Shown here piece by piece: positions 15,612 through 25,159 of a stretch of 64,000 bases of DNA. The notes beneath the pieces are model-generated. The model worked only from the letters and a program-made list of their open reading frames with translations, searched no databases and was not told where the DNA came from. Source of the stretch: Oscillospiraceae bacterium (GTDB taxonomy: Bacteria; Bacillota; Clostridia; Oscillospirales; Ruminococcaceae); NCBI GenBank assembly GCA_017828975.1, contig JAGAJN010000014.1:1-64000 (forward strand), read 5' to 3'. A program made the translations under genes and the position numbers. Position 1 is the stretch's first letter, and the number at the start of each line of letters is the position of its first letter.

Positions 15612-16730
15612 ATGAAAATACTCCACACCTCCGACCTGCATCTGGGCATATCTCTGGGTGCTGTCCGTCTTACGGAATTTCAGCAAAAGCTGCCCGAAAT
15701 TATGGCGGATACCGTTAATAAGGAGAAAATCGGCTGCGTTATCATTTCGGGGGATATTTTCGACAGGTCACAGGGCAGCGCCGAGGCTTACCGAATTTAC
15801 AACAGCCTGCTGAACACCCTCTGCCTTGACTGCAAGGTGCCTGTTATCGTCATTTCGGGAAATCACGACAGCGGTGCGAGAATTGCCGCATTTTCCGAGC
15901 TGGTGCGTTCGGGCGGACTTCATCTTTTCGGCGGATATTCTGAGGAGATCTCGCCCGTTTCCGTCGAAAATGCGGACATTTACCCTCTCCCCTTCTTTGA
16001 AAGCGCATATGTGGGCGAACGCCTTTCCGACGCCGAGGCAATGCTCCGGGTAACGGACAGACTCCGTGAAAGGCTTGACAAAAGCCGTGTGAATATCCTT
16101 GCGGCGCACTGCTTTGCGGCGGGCGGCGAACCCTGCGAAAGCGACATTTCCGCCAGGGCGGCGGTGGGCGGCAGCTGTGCGGTCCCGCTGTCGGCATTTG
16201 CGGGCTTTGACTATGTTGCTTTGGGACATATCCACCGTCCCCAGACCATGAAGGCGGACAATATTATCAGATACTGCGGAACGCCCCTGAAATACTCATT
16301 TTCCGAAGCCGAGCAGGAGAAAAGCTTCTCGGTTTTCGATACGGACACTCGGGAATTTTACGCCGTCCCCGTCCCGAACATTGTCCCCCTTCGTGTTATC
16401 AAGGGCGAATACGAAAAGATACTTGCGGACGCACAAACGGACAATCACAGAAACGATTATGTCAAAATTATCCTCGCCGACCGATTTGCGGGAGGTTCTG
16501 TCTACACCCCCCTGAAGCAGCTTTACCCAAATATGCTCCAGCTTGAAGGCGCAGTCCCGAAAACCGTCACCACAGCCAAGCTTTCAATGAGCGAGCTTTC
16601 GGAAATGTCCCCCGAAAAGCTGGCGGATATGTTCATCACCGACCGCACGGGACAGCCTATGAACGACGAACAGAAAAGCTGGTTTGCCGAAGCGTTGAAG
16701 GCGGCGGCAGCGGCAAAGGAGGAAAACTGA
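15612..16730 (+). CDS. sbcD: exonuclease SbcD, Mre11-type nuclease subunit
   Basis: Metal-dependent nuclease subunit of the SbcCD complex, which opens hairpins and processes DNA ends. Phosphoesterase motifs are in order: HTSDLHLG (residues 5-12), ISGDIFDR (near 45), SGNHDSG (near 80), AAHCF, and LGHIHRPQ near 212. 372 residues is normal. GAAAGGAG precedes the ATG. The stop overlaps the sbcC start (TGATG), which keeps the two subunits coupled. Confidence 0.95.
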   Translation: MKILHTSDLHLGISLGAVRLTEFQQKLPEIMADTVNKEKIGCVIISGDIFDRSQGSAEAYRIYNSLLNTLCLDCKVPVIVISGNHDSGARIAAFSELVRSGGLHLFGGYSEEISPVSVENADIYPLPFFESAYVGERLSDAEAMLRVTDRLRERLDKSRVNILAAHCFAAGGEPCESDISARAAVGGSCAVPLSAFAGFDYVALGHIHRPQTMKADNIIRYCGTPLKYSFSEAEQEKSFSVFDTDTREFYAVPVPNIVPLRVIKGEYEKILADAQTDNHRNDYVKIILADRFAGGSVYTPLKQLYPNMLQLEGAVPKTVTTAKLSMSELSEMSPEKLADMFITDRTGQPMNDEQKSWFAEALKAAAAAKEEN

Positions 16731-19700
16731 TGCTCCCATTAAGACTTTCTTTCGGCGGCTTTGAAAGCTATCGAAGCACCCAGACCGTCGATTTTACGGC
16801 ATTCGGCAAAAACGGCATCTTCCTTATCTGCGGCAGGACAGGCTCGGGGAAGACCGCTATCCTTGACGCTATGACCTATGCCCTTTACGGCGAAACCAGC
16901 GGCGGCGACCGTCAGCAGGTGCGCTGCGTTTCGGCTGAGGGGGAAACCTTTGCGGAGCTTGATTTTTCTCTGGACGGCAGCGTTTACCGTTTTCGTCGGG
17001 CATTATCTCCGAAAAAACGTGCAAAGGACAAACTGGACAGCACCGCCGTCTGCCTGAAATATTCCGAGGAGGAAAGCACATTCAAGCCCATCTTAGAGAG
17101 AGCAACGGCAAAATCGGTAACAAAAGCCGCCGAGGATATTCTTGGACTTACCGCCGAGGAATTCCGCCGAATGACCGTGCTGCCGCAGGGCAAATTTGAA
17201 GCGTTTCTCACCTCAAATTCCGCAGAAAAGGAAGAAATTCTCACAAAAATTTTCGGCAATAACCTTTATCTGAACATCACCGACGAGCTTGTAAAACGAG
17301 CCAATTCGGAAAGATCCGCCGTAAAGGACGCTTTGAACGTGCTTTCGGGAATTCTCTCGGGCGTTGACTGCGAAAATATCGGACAGCTCAAAGAAAAGCT
17401 TGAAGCGTCCGAAGCAACCTCGGAAACCATTTCAAAACAGGCTGCGGAATTCGCAAAGACCGCCGAAAATGCCGAAAAAGCGTATCAGACCGCAGTCACA
17501 AACGCCGAAAATTACGCCGCCCTCGACAACGCAAACGCTCAGCTTGCCGAACTGGAAAAGCTCCGTCCCGAAATCGACGAAGCAAACCGTCGGACGGCAC
17601 TTCACCTTAAAGCGACAAAGGCGGCATTGGCGGCAGATGCTGCGGACATTTCCCAAAAGGCACTTTGTCAGCGAAAACAGCGCATTTCCGAAGCGCAGAC
17701 CAACCAATTATCCGCAAAAGAAGCCTATAAAGAGTGGTCGGAAACGGCAAAGCAGCTGCCCGAAATCGAGCAAAGCATATCGGAAATGACCGTTAAGCTG
17801 AAAAATGCGGAAAAGTCCCGCACCATTCTCAAACAGCTGAATGATGCCGAAGCTGCGTCGGTTTCGGCTGAAAAAGCACACAAAAATGCAGCCGACGAAG
17901 CCGAGAAAGCAGAAAAACAATGCGCCGAACTGAAAGCCGAATTTACCGCCAATGAAACCGAGCTTGAACAGCTGAAAACCCGTTTTCTCACCCGTCAGCC
18001 AATAGTTGCGGAGGAGATGAAGCGCATTGAGCAGGCGGAGCGGCTTATCTCGGAAATTGAGGAAATGCGCCGTGAACGCCGTGAAAAATCGGAGCGTGCA
18101 GCGGCTCTGAACAGCGATATTTCGGCGGCGGACGGACAGCGCAGAGCAGCGGAAAACGCCTATTTATCGGCGCAGGACAGCTACTACGGGAATATGGCGT
18201 TCTGTCTGGCGGAGCGGCTTTCCGATGGTGACGTCTGCCCCGTCTGCGGAAGCGTCCACCACCCGTCCCCCGCCGCTGCCCGTGAGGACGGCATCACCGC
18301 CGAAATGCTGAAAAGCCTTGAAGCGGACAGGGACGATAAATTCCGCTCTCTTACCCGTCTGACCGCCGAGCTTTCCGGTCTTAATTCGGAAATATCGTCT
18401 GCGGACGAGAAATTGTCCCGAACGGAAAGTGACCTGTCAGGGCTTAACTATTCCCCCGAAAATGCGGAGAATATCCGCCGTGAACAGCAGGAACTGAACG
18501 CTTCTCAAAGGCAGATAGCAAAGCTTTCGGAAAATCTCGCTAAACTTAAAACCGAGCAGACCGAAGCGGATAACCGTTTGTCACAGCTGAAAGAACAGGC
18601 TGAAAACGCCGCAAGAGAATTCGCTGCCAAAAAGGCTCAGGCGGACACTCTCAGACAGTCCGCAGCGGACATTCCCTTCTCCCTGACCGACGCAGATGCC
18701 GTCTGCAAGCGGCTTTCCGAGGAGCGCACTAAGCTGTCCGACAAAAAGAACGGCATATCCTCGGGGCTTGCGGACGCCGAAAAAAATCTGTCCGCCGCCG
18801 AAGCAGCACTATCCGCCGCCGAAGTCGAGCTGAAAGCCGCCGAAGCCGACAGCGCAGACAAGCAAAACCGCCTTGACCGGGCACTTTCCGAGCAGGGCTT
18901 TTCCTCTGTTTCCGAAATGAGAGGGGCACTTCTCCCCGAAACCGAGCTTGCCGAACTGTCCGAAAAAATACGGGCGTTTTCGGAAAATTATGCGGTATAT
19001 GCCGACAGAGCGGCGCAGCTGAAAATAACCCTGACAGGCATTTCCCGCCCCGATGATGCGGAGCTTTTCTCGCTGAAAACGGGCTTTGAAACGGAAAGAT
19101 CCAAGCTTTCCGAGATAAACGACAGAAAAGCTGCCGCCGCTTCGGAAACAAAAAGTCTTGCGGACACCCTTGCAAAATGCACCGCAATGGAAGAAAAATT
19201 CGGTGAACGGGGCAAGCGTGCGGAACGGCTCAGCGAGTTTGCGGAGCTTATCAGGGGCGCAAAGGGCATTTCCTTCAACCGCTATGCAATGGGCGTTATC
19301 CTTGCGCTGATAGTTGACGAAGCAAACCGTATCCTGCGTGACAGCCTTGGGGGAAAATTTCAGCTTTCTGTCCGTTCGGACAATTCGGGAAACACAAAAA
19401 GCGGTCTTGACCTGACGGCAATAACGCCCACCGGCAGCTACCCCGTTCAAGGGCTGTCGGGCGGAGAAAAGTTCGTCATTTCTCTGGCACTTTCAAGGGC
19501 GCTTTCGCAGGCGGTATGCAGCCGAGGAGGCAAAGGCGGAGCGGAGGCGATGTTCATCGACGAGGGCTTTGGTTCTCTGGACGGCTTGGAGCTGGCAAAT
19601 GCTGTCAGGATTCTGCGGAACATGGACGGCGGTCAGCGGCTGGTGGGCATTATCTCCCATGTCGAGGATATTCGGGAGATGATAAGCGACAGAATTTACG

Positions 19701-19744
19701 TTGAAAAGACAGCTGACGGTTCCCGCCTTAAAGTCGGAAAATGA
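16730..19744 (+). CDS. sbcC: exonuclease SbcC, Rad50-type ATPase subunit
   Basis: The 1004-residue SMC-like partner of SbcD. An N-terminal ATPase half contains the P-loop CGRTGSGKTAILDAM; long coiled coils rich in A/E/K flank a zinc hook CPVCGS near residue 502; the C-terminal ATPase half has the signature LSGGEKFVISLALSRAL and Walker B AMFIDEGFGSLD. The coiled coils dimerise through the hook and tether DNA ends. The gene shares TGATG with sbcD. A spacer with a promoter for argH follows. Confidence 0.95.
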   Translation: MLPLRLSFGGFESYRSTQTVDFTAFGKNGIFLICGRTGSGKTAILDAMTYALYGETSGGDRQQVRCVSAEGETFAELDFSLDGSVYRFRRALSPKKRAKDKLDSTAVCLKYSEEESTFKPILERATAKSVTKAAEDILGLTAEEFRRMTVLPQGKFEAFLTSNSAEKEEILTKIFGNNLYLNITDELVKRANSERSAVKDALNVLSGILSGVDCENIGQLKEKLEASEATSETISKQAAEFAKTAENAEKAYQTAVTNAENYAALDNANAQLAELEKLRPEIDEANRRTALHLKATKAALAADAADISQKALCQRKQRISEAQTNQLSAKEAYKEWSETAKQLPEIEQSISEMTVKLKNAEKSRTILKQLNDAEAASVSAEKAHKNAADEAEKAEKQCAELKAEFTANETELEQLKTRFLTRQPIVAEEMKRIEQAERLISEIEEMRRERREKSERAAALNSDISAADGQRRAAENAYLSAQDSYYGNMAFCLAERLSDGDVCPVCGSVHHPSPAAAREDGITAEMLKSLEADRDDKFRSLTRLTAELSGLNSEISSADEKLSRTESDLSGLNYSPENAENIRREQQELNASQRQIAKLSENLAKLKTEQTEADNRLSQLKEQAENAAREFAAKKAQADTLRQSAADIPFSLTDADAVCKRLSEERTKLSDKKNGISSGLADAEKNLSAAEAALSAAEVELKAAEADSADKQNRLDRALSEQGFSSVSEMRGALLPETELAELSEKIRAFSENYAVYADRAAQLKITLTGISRPDDAELFSLKTGFETERSKLSEINDRKAAAASETKSLADTLAKCTAMEEKFGERGKRAERLSEFAELIRGAKGISFNRYAMGVILALIVDEANRILRDSLGGKFQLSVRSDNSGNTKSGLDLTAITPTGSYPVQGLSGGEKFVISLALSRALSQAVCSRGGKGGAEAMFIDEGFGSLDGLELANAVRILRNMDGGQRLVGIISHVEDIREMISDRIYVEKTADGSRLKVGK

Positions 19745-19769
19745 TTTTCGATGAAATTTATCATTGTAC

Positions 19770-19798
19770 TTGAAAATCGTCAAAAAAAATGTTATAAT
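19770..19798 (+). promoter_or_regulatory. sigma-A promoter of argH
   Basis: TTGAAA (19770-19775), 17 bp, TATAAT (19793-19798), 41 bp upstream of the argH ATG. No ArgR box was recognised. Confidence 0.8.
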
Positions 19799-19839
19799 AA
19801 GTTTAACGAGATTTACCTTACGGAAAGGATTGTTATAAA

Positions 19840-21222
19840 ATGGCAAATTCACTTTGGGCAGGACGTTTTTCAAAAGAGGTCGATTCAAAGGTAAACGACT
19901 TCAATTCATCAATTTCCTTTGACGGCAGAATGTACCGTCAGGACATCAAGGGCTCTATGGCTCACGCCGAAATGCTGGGAAAACAGGGCATTATCGACAT
20001 TCACGAAAGCGAGAAGATCATTGCGGGACTGAAATCTATCCTCGAGGACATCGACAGCGGAAAGATTATGCTTGACCCCAACGCCGAGGATATCCATATG
20101 TTCGTTGAGCAGGAGCTTACAAACCGTCTGGGCGATACGGGCAAGCGCCTTCACACCGCAAGGAGCAGAAACGATCAGGTCGCACTTGACATCAGACTGT
20201 ATCTGAAAGACGAGATCGACGAGATCCTTCCTATGGTAAAGGAGCTGATGAAAACCGTCTGCGATATTGCCGAGAAGAACCTTGACACGGTAATGTGCGG
20301 ATATACCCATCTCCAGAGAGCGCAGCCCATAACCCTTGCTCACCACCTGATGGCGTATGCAAATATGCTCTCCCGTGACGTGGACAGGCTCAAGGACACC
20401 CGCAAGCGTATGGACAGATGTCCCCTCGGCAGCGGCGCACTTGCCTCCACCACCTATCCCATCGACAGAAAGCTCACCGCCGACCTGCTGGGCTTTGAGG
20501 ATATAACTCAGAACAGCCTTGACGGCGTTTCCGACCGTGATTTCTGCATTGAGCTGGCTTCTGCGCTGTCCATTCTTATGATGCACCTTTCCAGATTCTC
20601 CGAGGAAATTATCCTCTGGTGCAGCTGGGAATTCAAGTTTATCGAGCTGGACGATGCCTATGCAACAGGCTCGTCCATTATGCCCCAGAAGAAAAACCCC
20701 GATATTACCGAGCTTATCAGAGGAAAGACGGGACGTGTTTACGGCGACCTGAACACTCTGCTCACCATGATGAAGGGTCTGCCCCTTGCCTATAACAAGG
20801 ATATGCAGGAGGACAAGGAGGCAATTTTCGATGCAATAGACACCGTTAAGCTGTGTATCGGCACATTTATCCCCATGCTTGCCACTATGCGTGTAAACAA
20901 GGAAAATATGCGTGCTGCGGCTGCAAAGGGCTTTATCAACGCCACCGACTGTGCGGATTATCTGGTTAAAAAGGGTCTGCCTTTCCGTGACGCTTACAAG
21001 ATAACGGGAACCCTCGTTGCCCGCTGCATTGAGCTGAACACTACTCTTGAAGCCCTGCCGCTGGAGGAATACAAAAAGCTTTGCGATACCTTTGAAAATG
21101 ACGTTTACGAGGCTATCAGCCTTGACACCTGCGTTAATATGAGAAAGGTTCCCGGAGGACCCGCTCCCGAGTCGGTTATGATGCAGATAGAGTATATCAG
21201 GGCGTTTTTCCTTGATATGTAA
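19840..21222 (+). CDS. argH: argininosuccinate lyase
   Basis: Cleaves argininosuccinate to arginine and fumarate, the last step of arginine synthesis. It opens MANSLWAGRFSKEVDS and holds the fumarase-superfamily signature GSSIMPQKKNPD near residue 280, the HTARSRNDQVALD segment near 107 and CGYTHLQRAQP near 148. 460 residues matches the family. argG is not adjacent, so the pathway genes are scattered; argH is monocistronic here, with AAAGGA upstream and a terminator at 21229. Confidence 0.97.
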   Translation: MANSLWAGRFSKEVDSKVNDFNSSISFDGRMYRQDIKGSMAHAEMLGKQGIIDIHESEKIIAGLKSILEDIDSGKIMLDPNAEDIHMFVEQELTNRLGDTGKRLHTARSRNDQVALDIRLYLKDEIDEILPMVKELMKTVCDIAEKNLDTVMCGYTHLQRAQPITLAHHLMAYANMLSRDVDRLKDTRKRMDRCPLGSGALASTTYPIDRKLTADLLGFEDITQNSLDGVSDRDFCIELASALSILMMHLSRFSEEIILWCSWEFKFIELDDAYATGSSIMPQKKNPDITELIRGKTGRVYGDLNTLLTMMKGLPLAYNKDMQEDKEAIFDAIDTVKLCIGTFIPMLATMRVNKENMRAAAAKGFINATDCADYLVKKGLPFRDAYKITGTLVARCIELNTTLEALPLEEYKKLCDTFENDVYEAISLDTCVNMRKVPGGPAPESVMMQIEYIRAFFLDM

Positions 21223-21228
21223 AATTAT

Positions 21229-21261
21229 GGGCGTTTCCCTGACAATTGCGGGGAAACGCCC
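21229..21261 (+). terminator. terminator of argH
   Basis: GGGCGTTTCCC (21229-21239) pairs with GGGAAACGCCC (21251-21261), followed by GTTTATTTT. Confidence 0.85.
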
Positions 21262-21287
21262 GTTTATTTTCAGCAATACAAACGAAA

Positions 21288-21321
21288 AACGCCGCAATAT
21301 CCGATAGGACATTACGGCGTT
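21288..21321 (-). terminator. terminator of rpsT
   Basis: AACGCCG (21288-21294) pairs with CGGCGTT (21315-21321), extended by AAT/ATT; the minus strand continues with TTTTTCG. Confidence 0.75.
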
Positions 21322-21346
21322 CTTTGTTCATGAAAATCAGCATAAA

Positions 21347-21610
21347 TTATGCTTTAGCAGCATTCAGCTTCTTAGCAAGCTGACCCTTCTTTCTAGCAGC
21401 TGCGTTCTTGTGCATGATGCCCTTAGCAGCAGCCTGGTCAACCTTCTTGATAGCGAGTCTGATAACTGCTTCTTTATCGTCAGCAGCGTTTGCAACTGCG
21501 CTGTCAGCCTTCTTGTACATAGTCTTAAGTGCGGACTTAACAGCCTTGTTGTGCATAGCCTTAGTAGCGTTAACCTTTACTCTCTTCTTAGCGGATTTAA
21601 TGTTAGGCAT
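21347..21610 (-). CDS. rpsT: 30S ribosomal protein S20
   Basis: An 87-residue, lysine/alanine-rich three-helix protein that binds 16S rRNA at the base of the body. It starts MPNIKSAKKRVKVNA and holds HNKAVKSALKT and AAAKGIMHKNAAARKK, the family signature. An AAGGAGG site lies 8 bp before the ATG. Its neighbour gpr on the other strand is the same pair seen in many Firmicutes. Confidence 0.96.
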   Translation of the reverse strand: MPNIKSAKKRVKVNATKAMHNKAVKSALKTMYKKADSAVANAADDKEAVIRLAIKKVDQAAAKGIMHKNAAARKKGQLAKKLNAAKA

Positions 21611-21749
21611 GGATTACACCTCCTTGAATAATAAGTAACTGTGCAGCAACCCCCAAACCAATATGGTTTGTAGACACGGGGCGTCTGCTGCGGACGTAAT
21701 GACGGCCGTCCGCCGCATAGCGATAATCCTATTATCCTACGCAAGTCTA
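21611..21749 (-). promoter_or_regulatory. structured leader of rpsT
   Basis: The ~135-nt leader holds two clear hairpins: GCGGACG/CGTCCGC (21690-21696 with 21707-21713) and CAAACC/GGTTTG (21654-21659 with 21665-21670). A structured leader on a ribosomal protein gene suggests feedback by the protein itself, but I cannot match it to a known class. Confidence 0.5.
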
Positions 21750-21755
21750 AAGATT

Positions 21756-21784
21756 ATTATACCAATTTTTCGGCTCAATTACAA
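21756..21784 (-). promoter_or_regulatory. sigma-A promoter of rpsT
   Basis: TTGTAA (21779-21784), 17 bp, TATAAT (21756-21761) on the minus strand. Confidence 0.75.
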
Positions 21785-21899
21785 TAGTTAATTAATCAAA
21801 ACATTGTAGAATTCAAAGGCTGATTTTTAGCTATTTTCAACAAGATGAATTTTTTCCGTTTTCGGGGGACACAATAGCTAAAAAACGGAGGAATAATCT

Positions 21900-22748
21900 A
21901 TGTCAATACGCACCGACCTCGCCGCCGAAGCCGCATTTTCCGCAATCCAAAACCGCACCGAGGGCATAAAACAGCATATCCGCCAAGGACGCACCTGCAA
22001 AATAACCGAAATAACCATCGAAACGGACGAAGCGGGAAGATCCATCGGCAAGGGCAAGGGTCGCTACATCACCATCGAAGCCGCCAGCCCATACGCCGAA
22101 TTTACCGAGCAAGCCGACGACATTGCCGACGAGCTGAAAAAGCTCTGCGGCTGCGACAACAACATTCTTATCATCGGTCTTGGAAACAGCGGCATCACCC
22201 CCGACGCTCTGGGACCGCAAGCCGTTTCGGGGATAATCGCCACCCGTCATCTGCGGGACGAGCTGCCTAAGGGACACTTTCTCTCGGGGCTGCACTCGGT
22301 ATCCGCCCTTGCCACGGGCGTTCTGGGACAGACGGGAATCGAGGTTGCGGAAATAACAAAGGCGGTCTGCGACAGGACATCTCCCGAATGTGTTATCGTC
22401 ATTGACGCCCTTGCCTGCGCCGACACCTCCCGCCTTGGGACAACCGTCCAGCTGACCGACACGGGCATTTCCCCAGGCTCGGGCGTTCAGAACAGCCGAA
22501 AAGAGCTTTCACAGCGGACTTTGGGCGTTCCCGTGGTGGCGGTGGGCGTCCCGACGGTCATTGATATGCACACCATTTACGAGAATATGTCGGGAAAATC
22601 TCCCGAAAAAACACTGCCGAATATGATGGTAACTCCCCGTGACATCGACCGCATAATCGACCGAACGGCAAAGCTTATCGCCCACGCCCTGAACAGAGCC
22701 TTTCAGCCCGAGCTTTCCCATGAGGATATTGAAACGCTGGGGAAATGA
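21900..22748 (+). CDS. gpr: spore germination protease GPR
   Basis: Degrades small acid-soluble spore proteins during germination. The 282-residue protein starts MSIRTDLAAEAA, the GPR propeptide region, and contains the ILIIGLGNSGITPDALGP core, SALATGVLGQTGIE, VIDALACADTSRLGTT and a GVPTVIDMHT segment. A GGAGGAAT site precedes the ATG. Upstream 21840-21890 has a GAATT and CACAATA pair that might be a forespore sigma-G type promoter, but the match is loose. This gene is direct evidence for an endospore-forming organism. Confidence 0.95.
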   Translation: MSIRTDLAAEAAFSAIQNRTEGIKQHIRQGRTCKITEITIETDEAGRSIGKGKGRYITIEAASPYAEFTEQADDIADELKKLCGCDNNILIIGLGNSGITPDALGPQAVSGIIATRHLRDELPKGHFLSGLHSVSALATGVLGQTGIEVAEITKAVCDRTSPECVIVIDALACADTSRLGTTVQLTDTGISPGSGVQNSRKELSQRTLGVPVVAVGVPTVIDMHTIYENMSGKSPEKTLPNMMVTPRDIDRIIDRTAKLIAHALNRAFQPELSHEDIETLGK

Positions 22749-22751
22749 TCA

Positions 22752-23945
22752 TTACATCGTCGCCAAAACAGCGTCTGCAAACGCCTCAGCCTCGGGATAC
22801 TGGTCGTCCGCAAGCGCCGATTTCAGCGTCAGCACATTTTCGATAAAGGTCATATCCTTGCACTCGGACAGTATCTCCTGCATTTTCTTAGCGGAAACGG
22901 CTGCCCACGAACCGTTCTGGATAAATGCGCAGACTCTGTTTTTCAGACCGTGAGCGGCAATTTCCCTGAGCGCTTCCTCCATGCGGACGAAAACTCCGCC
23001 GTTGTATGTGGGAGCGGCAAAAATCAAGTGACTGCATCTGAACGCTTCCGCAACGATAACGTCATTTGTTTTCACGGAAACATCGTACAGCTTAACGTCT
23101 GCGCCCTTGCTTCTGAGAATTTCCGCAACGACCTCGGCTGCCTTCTCCGTGTTGCCGTAAACGGACGCATAGGCTATCATCACCGACTTGTCCTCGGGGG
23201 TATAGCTGCTCCACAGGCTGTATTTTTCGAGGAGCTTGTCAATTTTTTCACGCCAAACGTGACCGTGGAGAGGACATATCATCTTAATCTCCAGAGCGGA
23301 CACTTTTTTCAGCAGCATACCCACCTGCAGTCCGTATTTGCCGACGATATTGCAGTAATATCTTCTTCCCTCGGGCAGGAAATCTCTCTTGAAGCAAACT
23401 TCATCGGAGAAAAGCGTGCCGTTTAATGCGCCGAAGCTGCCGAATGCGTCTGCGGAGAAAAGTATCTTGTCCGTTTCGTCGTATGTAACCATAACCTCGG
23501 GCCAATGTACCATGGGAGCGGTGACAAATCTCAGCGTGTGGCTGCCTGTTTCAAGGGTGTCGTTCTCGGCAACGGTCATAACAGATGTCGCTGCTTCGGG
23601 ATAAAATCTTGCCAGCATTTCGGCTGCCTTTGCGGTGCAGACTATCTTTGCATCGGGATAAATGCGCTTGACAGCCGCAAGAGAAGCGGTGTGGTCGGGT
23701 TCAACGTGGTGAACGATAATATAGTCAAGCGCTCTGCCGTTCAGACCGTAACGAACATTTTCGAGAAACTGCTCGGTAACAGCCTTGTCGGCGGTGTCAA
23801 AAAGGACGGTTTTCTCGTCATTCATCAGATATGAGTTATACGACATACCGTCGGGAACGGGGTAAACTCCCTCAAAGCAGACGATACGGCGGTCATCTGC
23901 ACCCGTCCAGAGAAGGCTGTCGGTTATTTTCTTTACACAATACAT
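22752..23945 (-). CDS. fprA: flavodiiron protein (A-type flavoprotein, FprA)
   Basis: Reduces O2 to water or NO to N2O, protecting anaerobes. The N-terminal beta-lactamase-like domain (residues 1-~250) carries the diiron motif HHVEPDHT near residue 80 and further ligands in MVHWPEVM and CPLHGHVW; the C-terminal flavodoxin domain (~255-397) has the FMN loop YASVYGNTEKAAE and APTYNGG. 397 residues is the full two-domain length; no rubredoxin is fused. It has its own promoter and AAAGGAA site and converges on gpr with only 3 bp between the stops. Confidence 0.94.
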   Translation of the reverse strand: MYCVKKITDSLLWTGADDRRIVCFEGVYPVPDGMSYNSYLMNDEKTVLFDTADKAVTEQFLENVRYGLNGRALDYIIVHHVEPDHTASLAAVKRIYPDAKIVCTAKAAEMLARFYPEAATSVMTVAENDTLETGSHTLRFVTAPMVHWPEVMVTYDETDKILFSADAFGSFGALNGTLFSDEVCFKRDFLPEGRRYYCNIVGKYGLQVGMLLKKVSALEIKMICPLHGHVWREKIDKLLEKYSLWSSYTPEDKSVMIAYASVYGNTEKAAEVVAEILRSKGADVKLYDVSVKTNDVIVAEAFRCSHLIFAAPTYNGGVFVRMEEALREIAAHGLKNRVCAFIQNGSWAAVSAKKMQEILSECKDMTFIENVLTLKSALADDQYPEAEAFADAVLATM

Positions 23946-23981
23946 ATTGAAGCTTCCTTTCAGACAAAGTTCATTATTTTA

Positions 23982-24010
23982 ATTATACTTTATTTGTATG
24001 CTAACCTCAA
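23982..24010 (-). promoter_or_regulatory. sigma-A promoter of fprA
   Basis: TTGAGG (24005-24010), 17 bp, TATAAT (23982-23987) on the minus strand, 37 bp before the ATG. Confidence 0.7.
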
Positions 24011-24088
24011 TCGTTAATATAGATAACTTTTTGTCGATTAATTGGTTATTTTGACAATGCCGGTGAAATGTATTTATCCGTGATGCTA

Positions 24089-24117
24089 TTGATTTTCACG
24101 GTGGGATATGGTATAAT
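24089..24117 (+). promoter_or_regulatory. sigma-A promoter of the Rpn-family operon
   Basis: TTGATT (24089-24094), 17 bp, TATAAT (24112-24117), about 34 bp before the ATG at 24151. Confidence 0.75.
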
Positions 24118-24150
24118 GTAGACACAAGGAGCGAAGGGAGATGACAGCCT

Positions 24151-25155
24151 ATGCAGACCTACGAAGCAGATACCATTGATATGACCAACTCCGACGAACT
24201 GAAAGCCAGGCTTGACAGATGCTGCAAAAAGCTTATCTCATCAAAATACATTGTATCGTATCTTCTGAGATCTGTTGTTCCCGAATACAAGGATACCGAT
24301 GTTGAAACCATAATGGGACTTCTCGGCAAAATGGATATTTCACAAACCACCGTTGATATGGACATTCCGCCAATTATCGAAAATGAAGCCGCAGAGGACA
24401 ACTCCATAAACGAAGGAAAGCGTTTCTATGACATCAAGTTCACGGCACGCACCCCGCAGGATCAGACAATTGCGCTTATCATCAATATCGAAATACAGAA
24501 CGAAGTCAGGAAATATCACCTTATAAAACGTGCCGAATACTACTGTTCAAGACTTATCTCGGCACAGTATAACACGGTTTTCACAGGCTCGGATTTTGAT
24601 AAGATACAAAAGGTTTATTCTATCTGGATATGCACGTCCCCCGATGAAAAGCATAAAAACACCATCTCGCTGTACAAAATGAACCGTGAAGACCTTGTCG
24701 GGAATTATTCCGATACCGAAGAGGATATACGAAATTATGACCTGATGAATATAATAATGGTGTATCTCGGCGATTCCAAAACCAAAGAATGCGGCGGCAT
24801 AATCCGAATGCTGTATTCTCTGCTGGTCGCACAGATTCCTTCATCGGAAAAGAAAAGGATCGCCCACGAAGAATTTGGTGTACCTATTGTAAGGGATATT
24901 GACAAGGAGGTTGATACTATGTGTGATATGAGCTCTCTTTACATTTCGCAGGGCAAGGCAGAAGGACTAGCAGAAGGATTAGCAAAAGGCGAAGCAAAAG
25001 GTAAAGCAAAAGGCTATCTTAAAGCAACAATAGAATTTGTCCGCAGCATGTATGAGCAGAATATCCCTATTGATGTCATCGCTAAAACTGCTAAGCTGAC
25101 TATTCCCGAAACAGAAAAGCTTATCAAAGAAAACCCGTCGGCACAGGGAGGTTGA
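24151..25155 (+). CDS. Rpn-family PD-(D/E)XK nuclease (full-length form)
   Basis: A 334-residue protein of the Rpn (recombination-promoting nuclease/transposase-like) family. The N-terminal ~75 residues are helical; the nuclease core follows with D94 in FYDIKFTA and E114-x-Q116 in INIEIQNE, the PD-(D/E)XK pattern of the family. Residues ~270-290 are a G-K-A repeat (QGKAEGLAEGLAKGEA) forming a helix, and the end is a small helical domain (IPIDVIAKTAKLTIPETEKLI). Homologues in E. coli act as DNA endonucleases and in phage defence. Residue 257 is a methionine with a strong AAGGAGG site in front, so a shorter product is likely. A second copy of that C-terminal part follows 4 bp after the stop. 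Confidence 0.8.
   Translation: MQTYEADTIDMTNSDELKARLDRCCKKLISSKYIVSYLLRSVVPEYKDTDVETIMGLLGKMDISQTTVDMDIPPIIENEAAEDNSINEGKRFYDIKFTARTPQDQTIALIINIEIQNEVRKYHLIKRAEYYCSRLISAQYNTVFTGSDFDKIQKVYSIWICTSPDEKHKNTISLYKMNREDLVGNYSDTEEDIRNYDLMNIIMVYLGDSKTKECGGIIRMLYSLLVAQIPSSEKKRIAHEEFGVPIVRDIDKEVDTMCDMSSLYISQGKAEGLAEGLAKGEAKGKAKGYLKATIEFVRSMYEQNIPIDVIAKTAKLTIPETEKLIKENPSAQGG
24919..25155 (+). CDS. internal in-frame C-terminal product of the Rpn gene (RpnS-like)
   Basis: Within the Rpn frame, ATG at 24919 (Met257) has AAGGAGG at 24904-24910, 8 bp upstream, an ideal site that has no reason to exist in the middle of a coding region. It would make a 78-residue protein, MCDMSSLYIS then the G-K-A helix and terminal domain. 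In E. coli, Rpn genes make a short C-terminal protein from an internal start that blocks the nuclease. I infer the same here; expression is not shown. Confidence 0.65.
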   Translation: MCDMSSLYISQGKAEGLAEGLAKGEAKGKAKGYLKATIEFVRSMYEQNIPIDVIAKTAKLTIPETEKLIKENPSAQGG

Positions 25156-25159
25156 TACT

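Noticed and set aside
19909..21312. 467-codon open frame opposite argH
   Set aside because: Antisense to a clearly conserved enzyme; no site or family features.
24151..25155. Rpn gene as an active transposon
   Set aside because: The family is sometimes named transposase-like, but there are no terminal inverted repeats or target duplications, and homologues act as nucleases.
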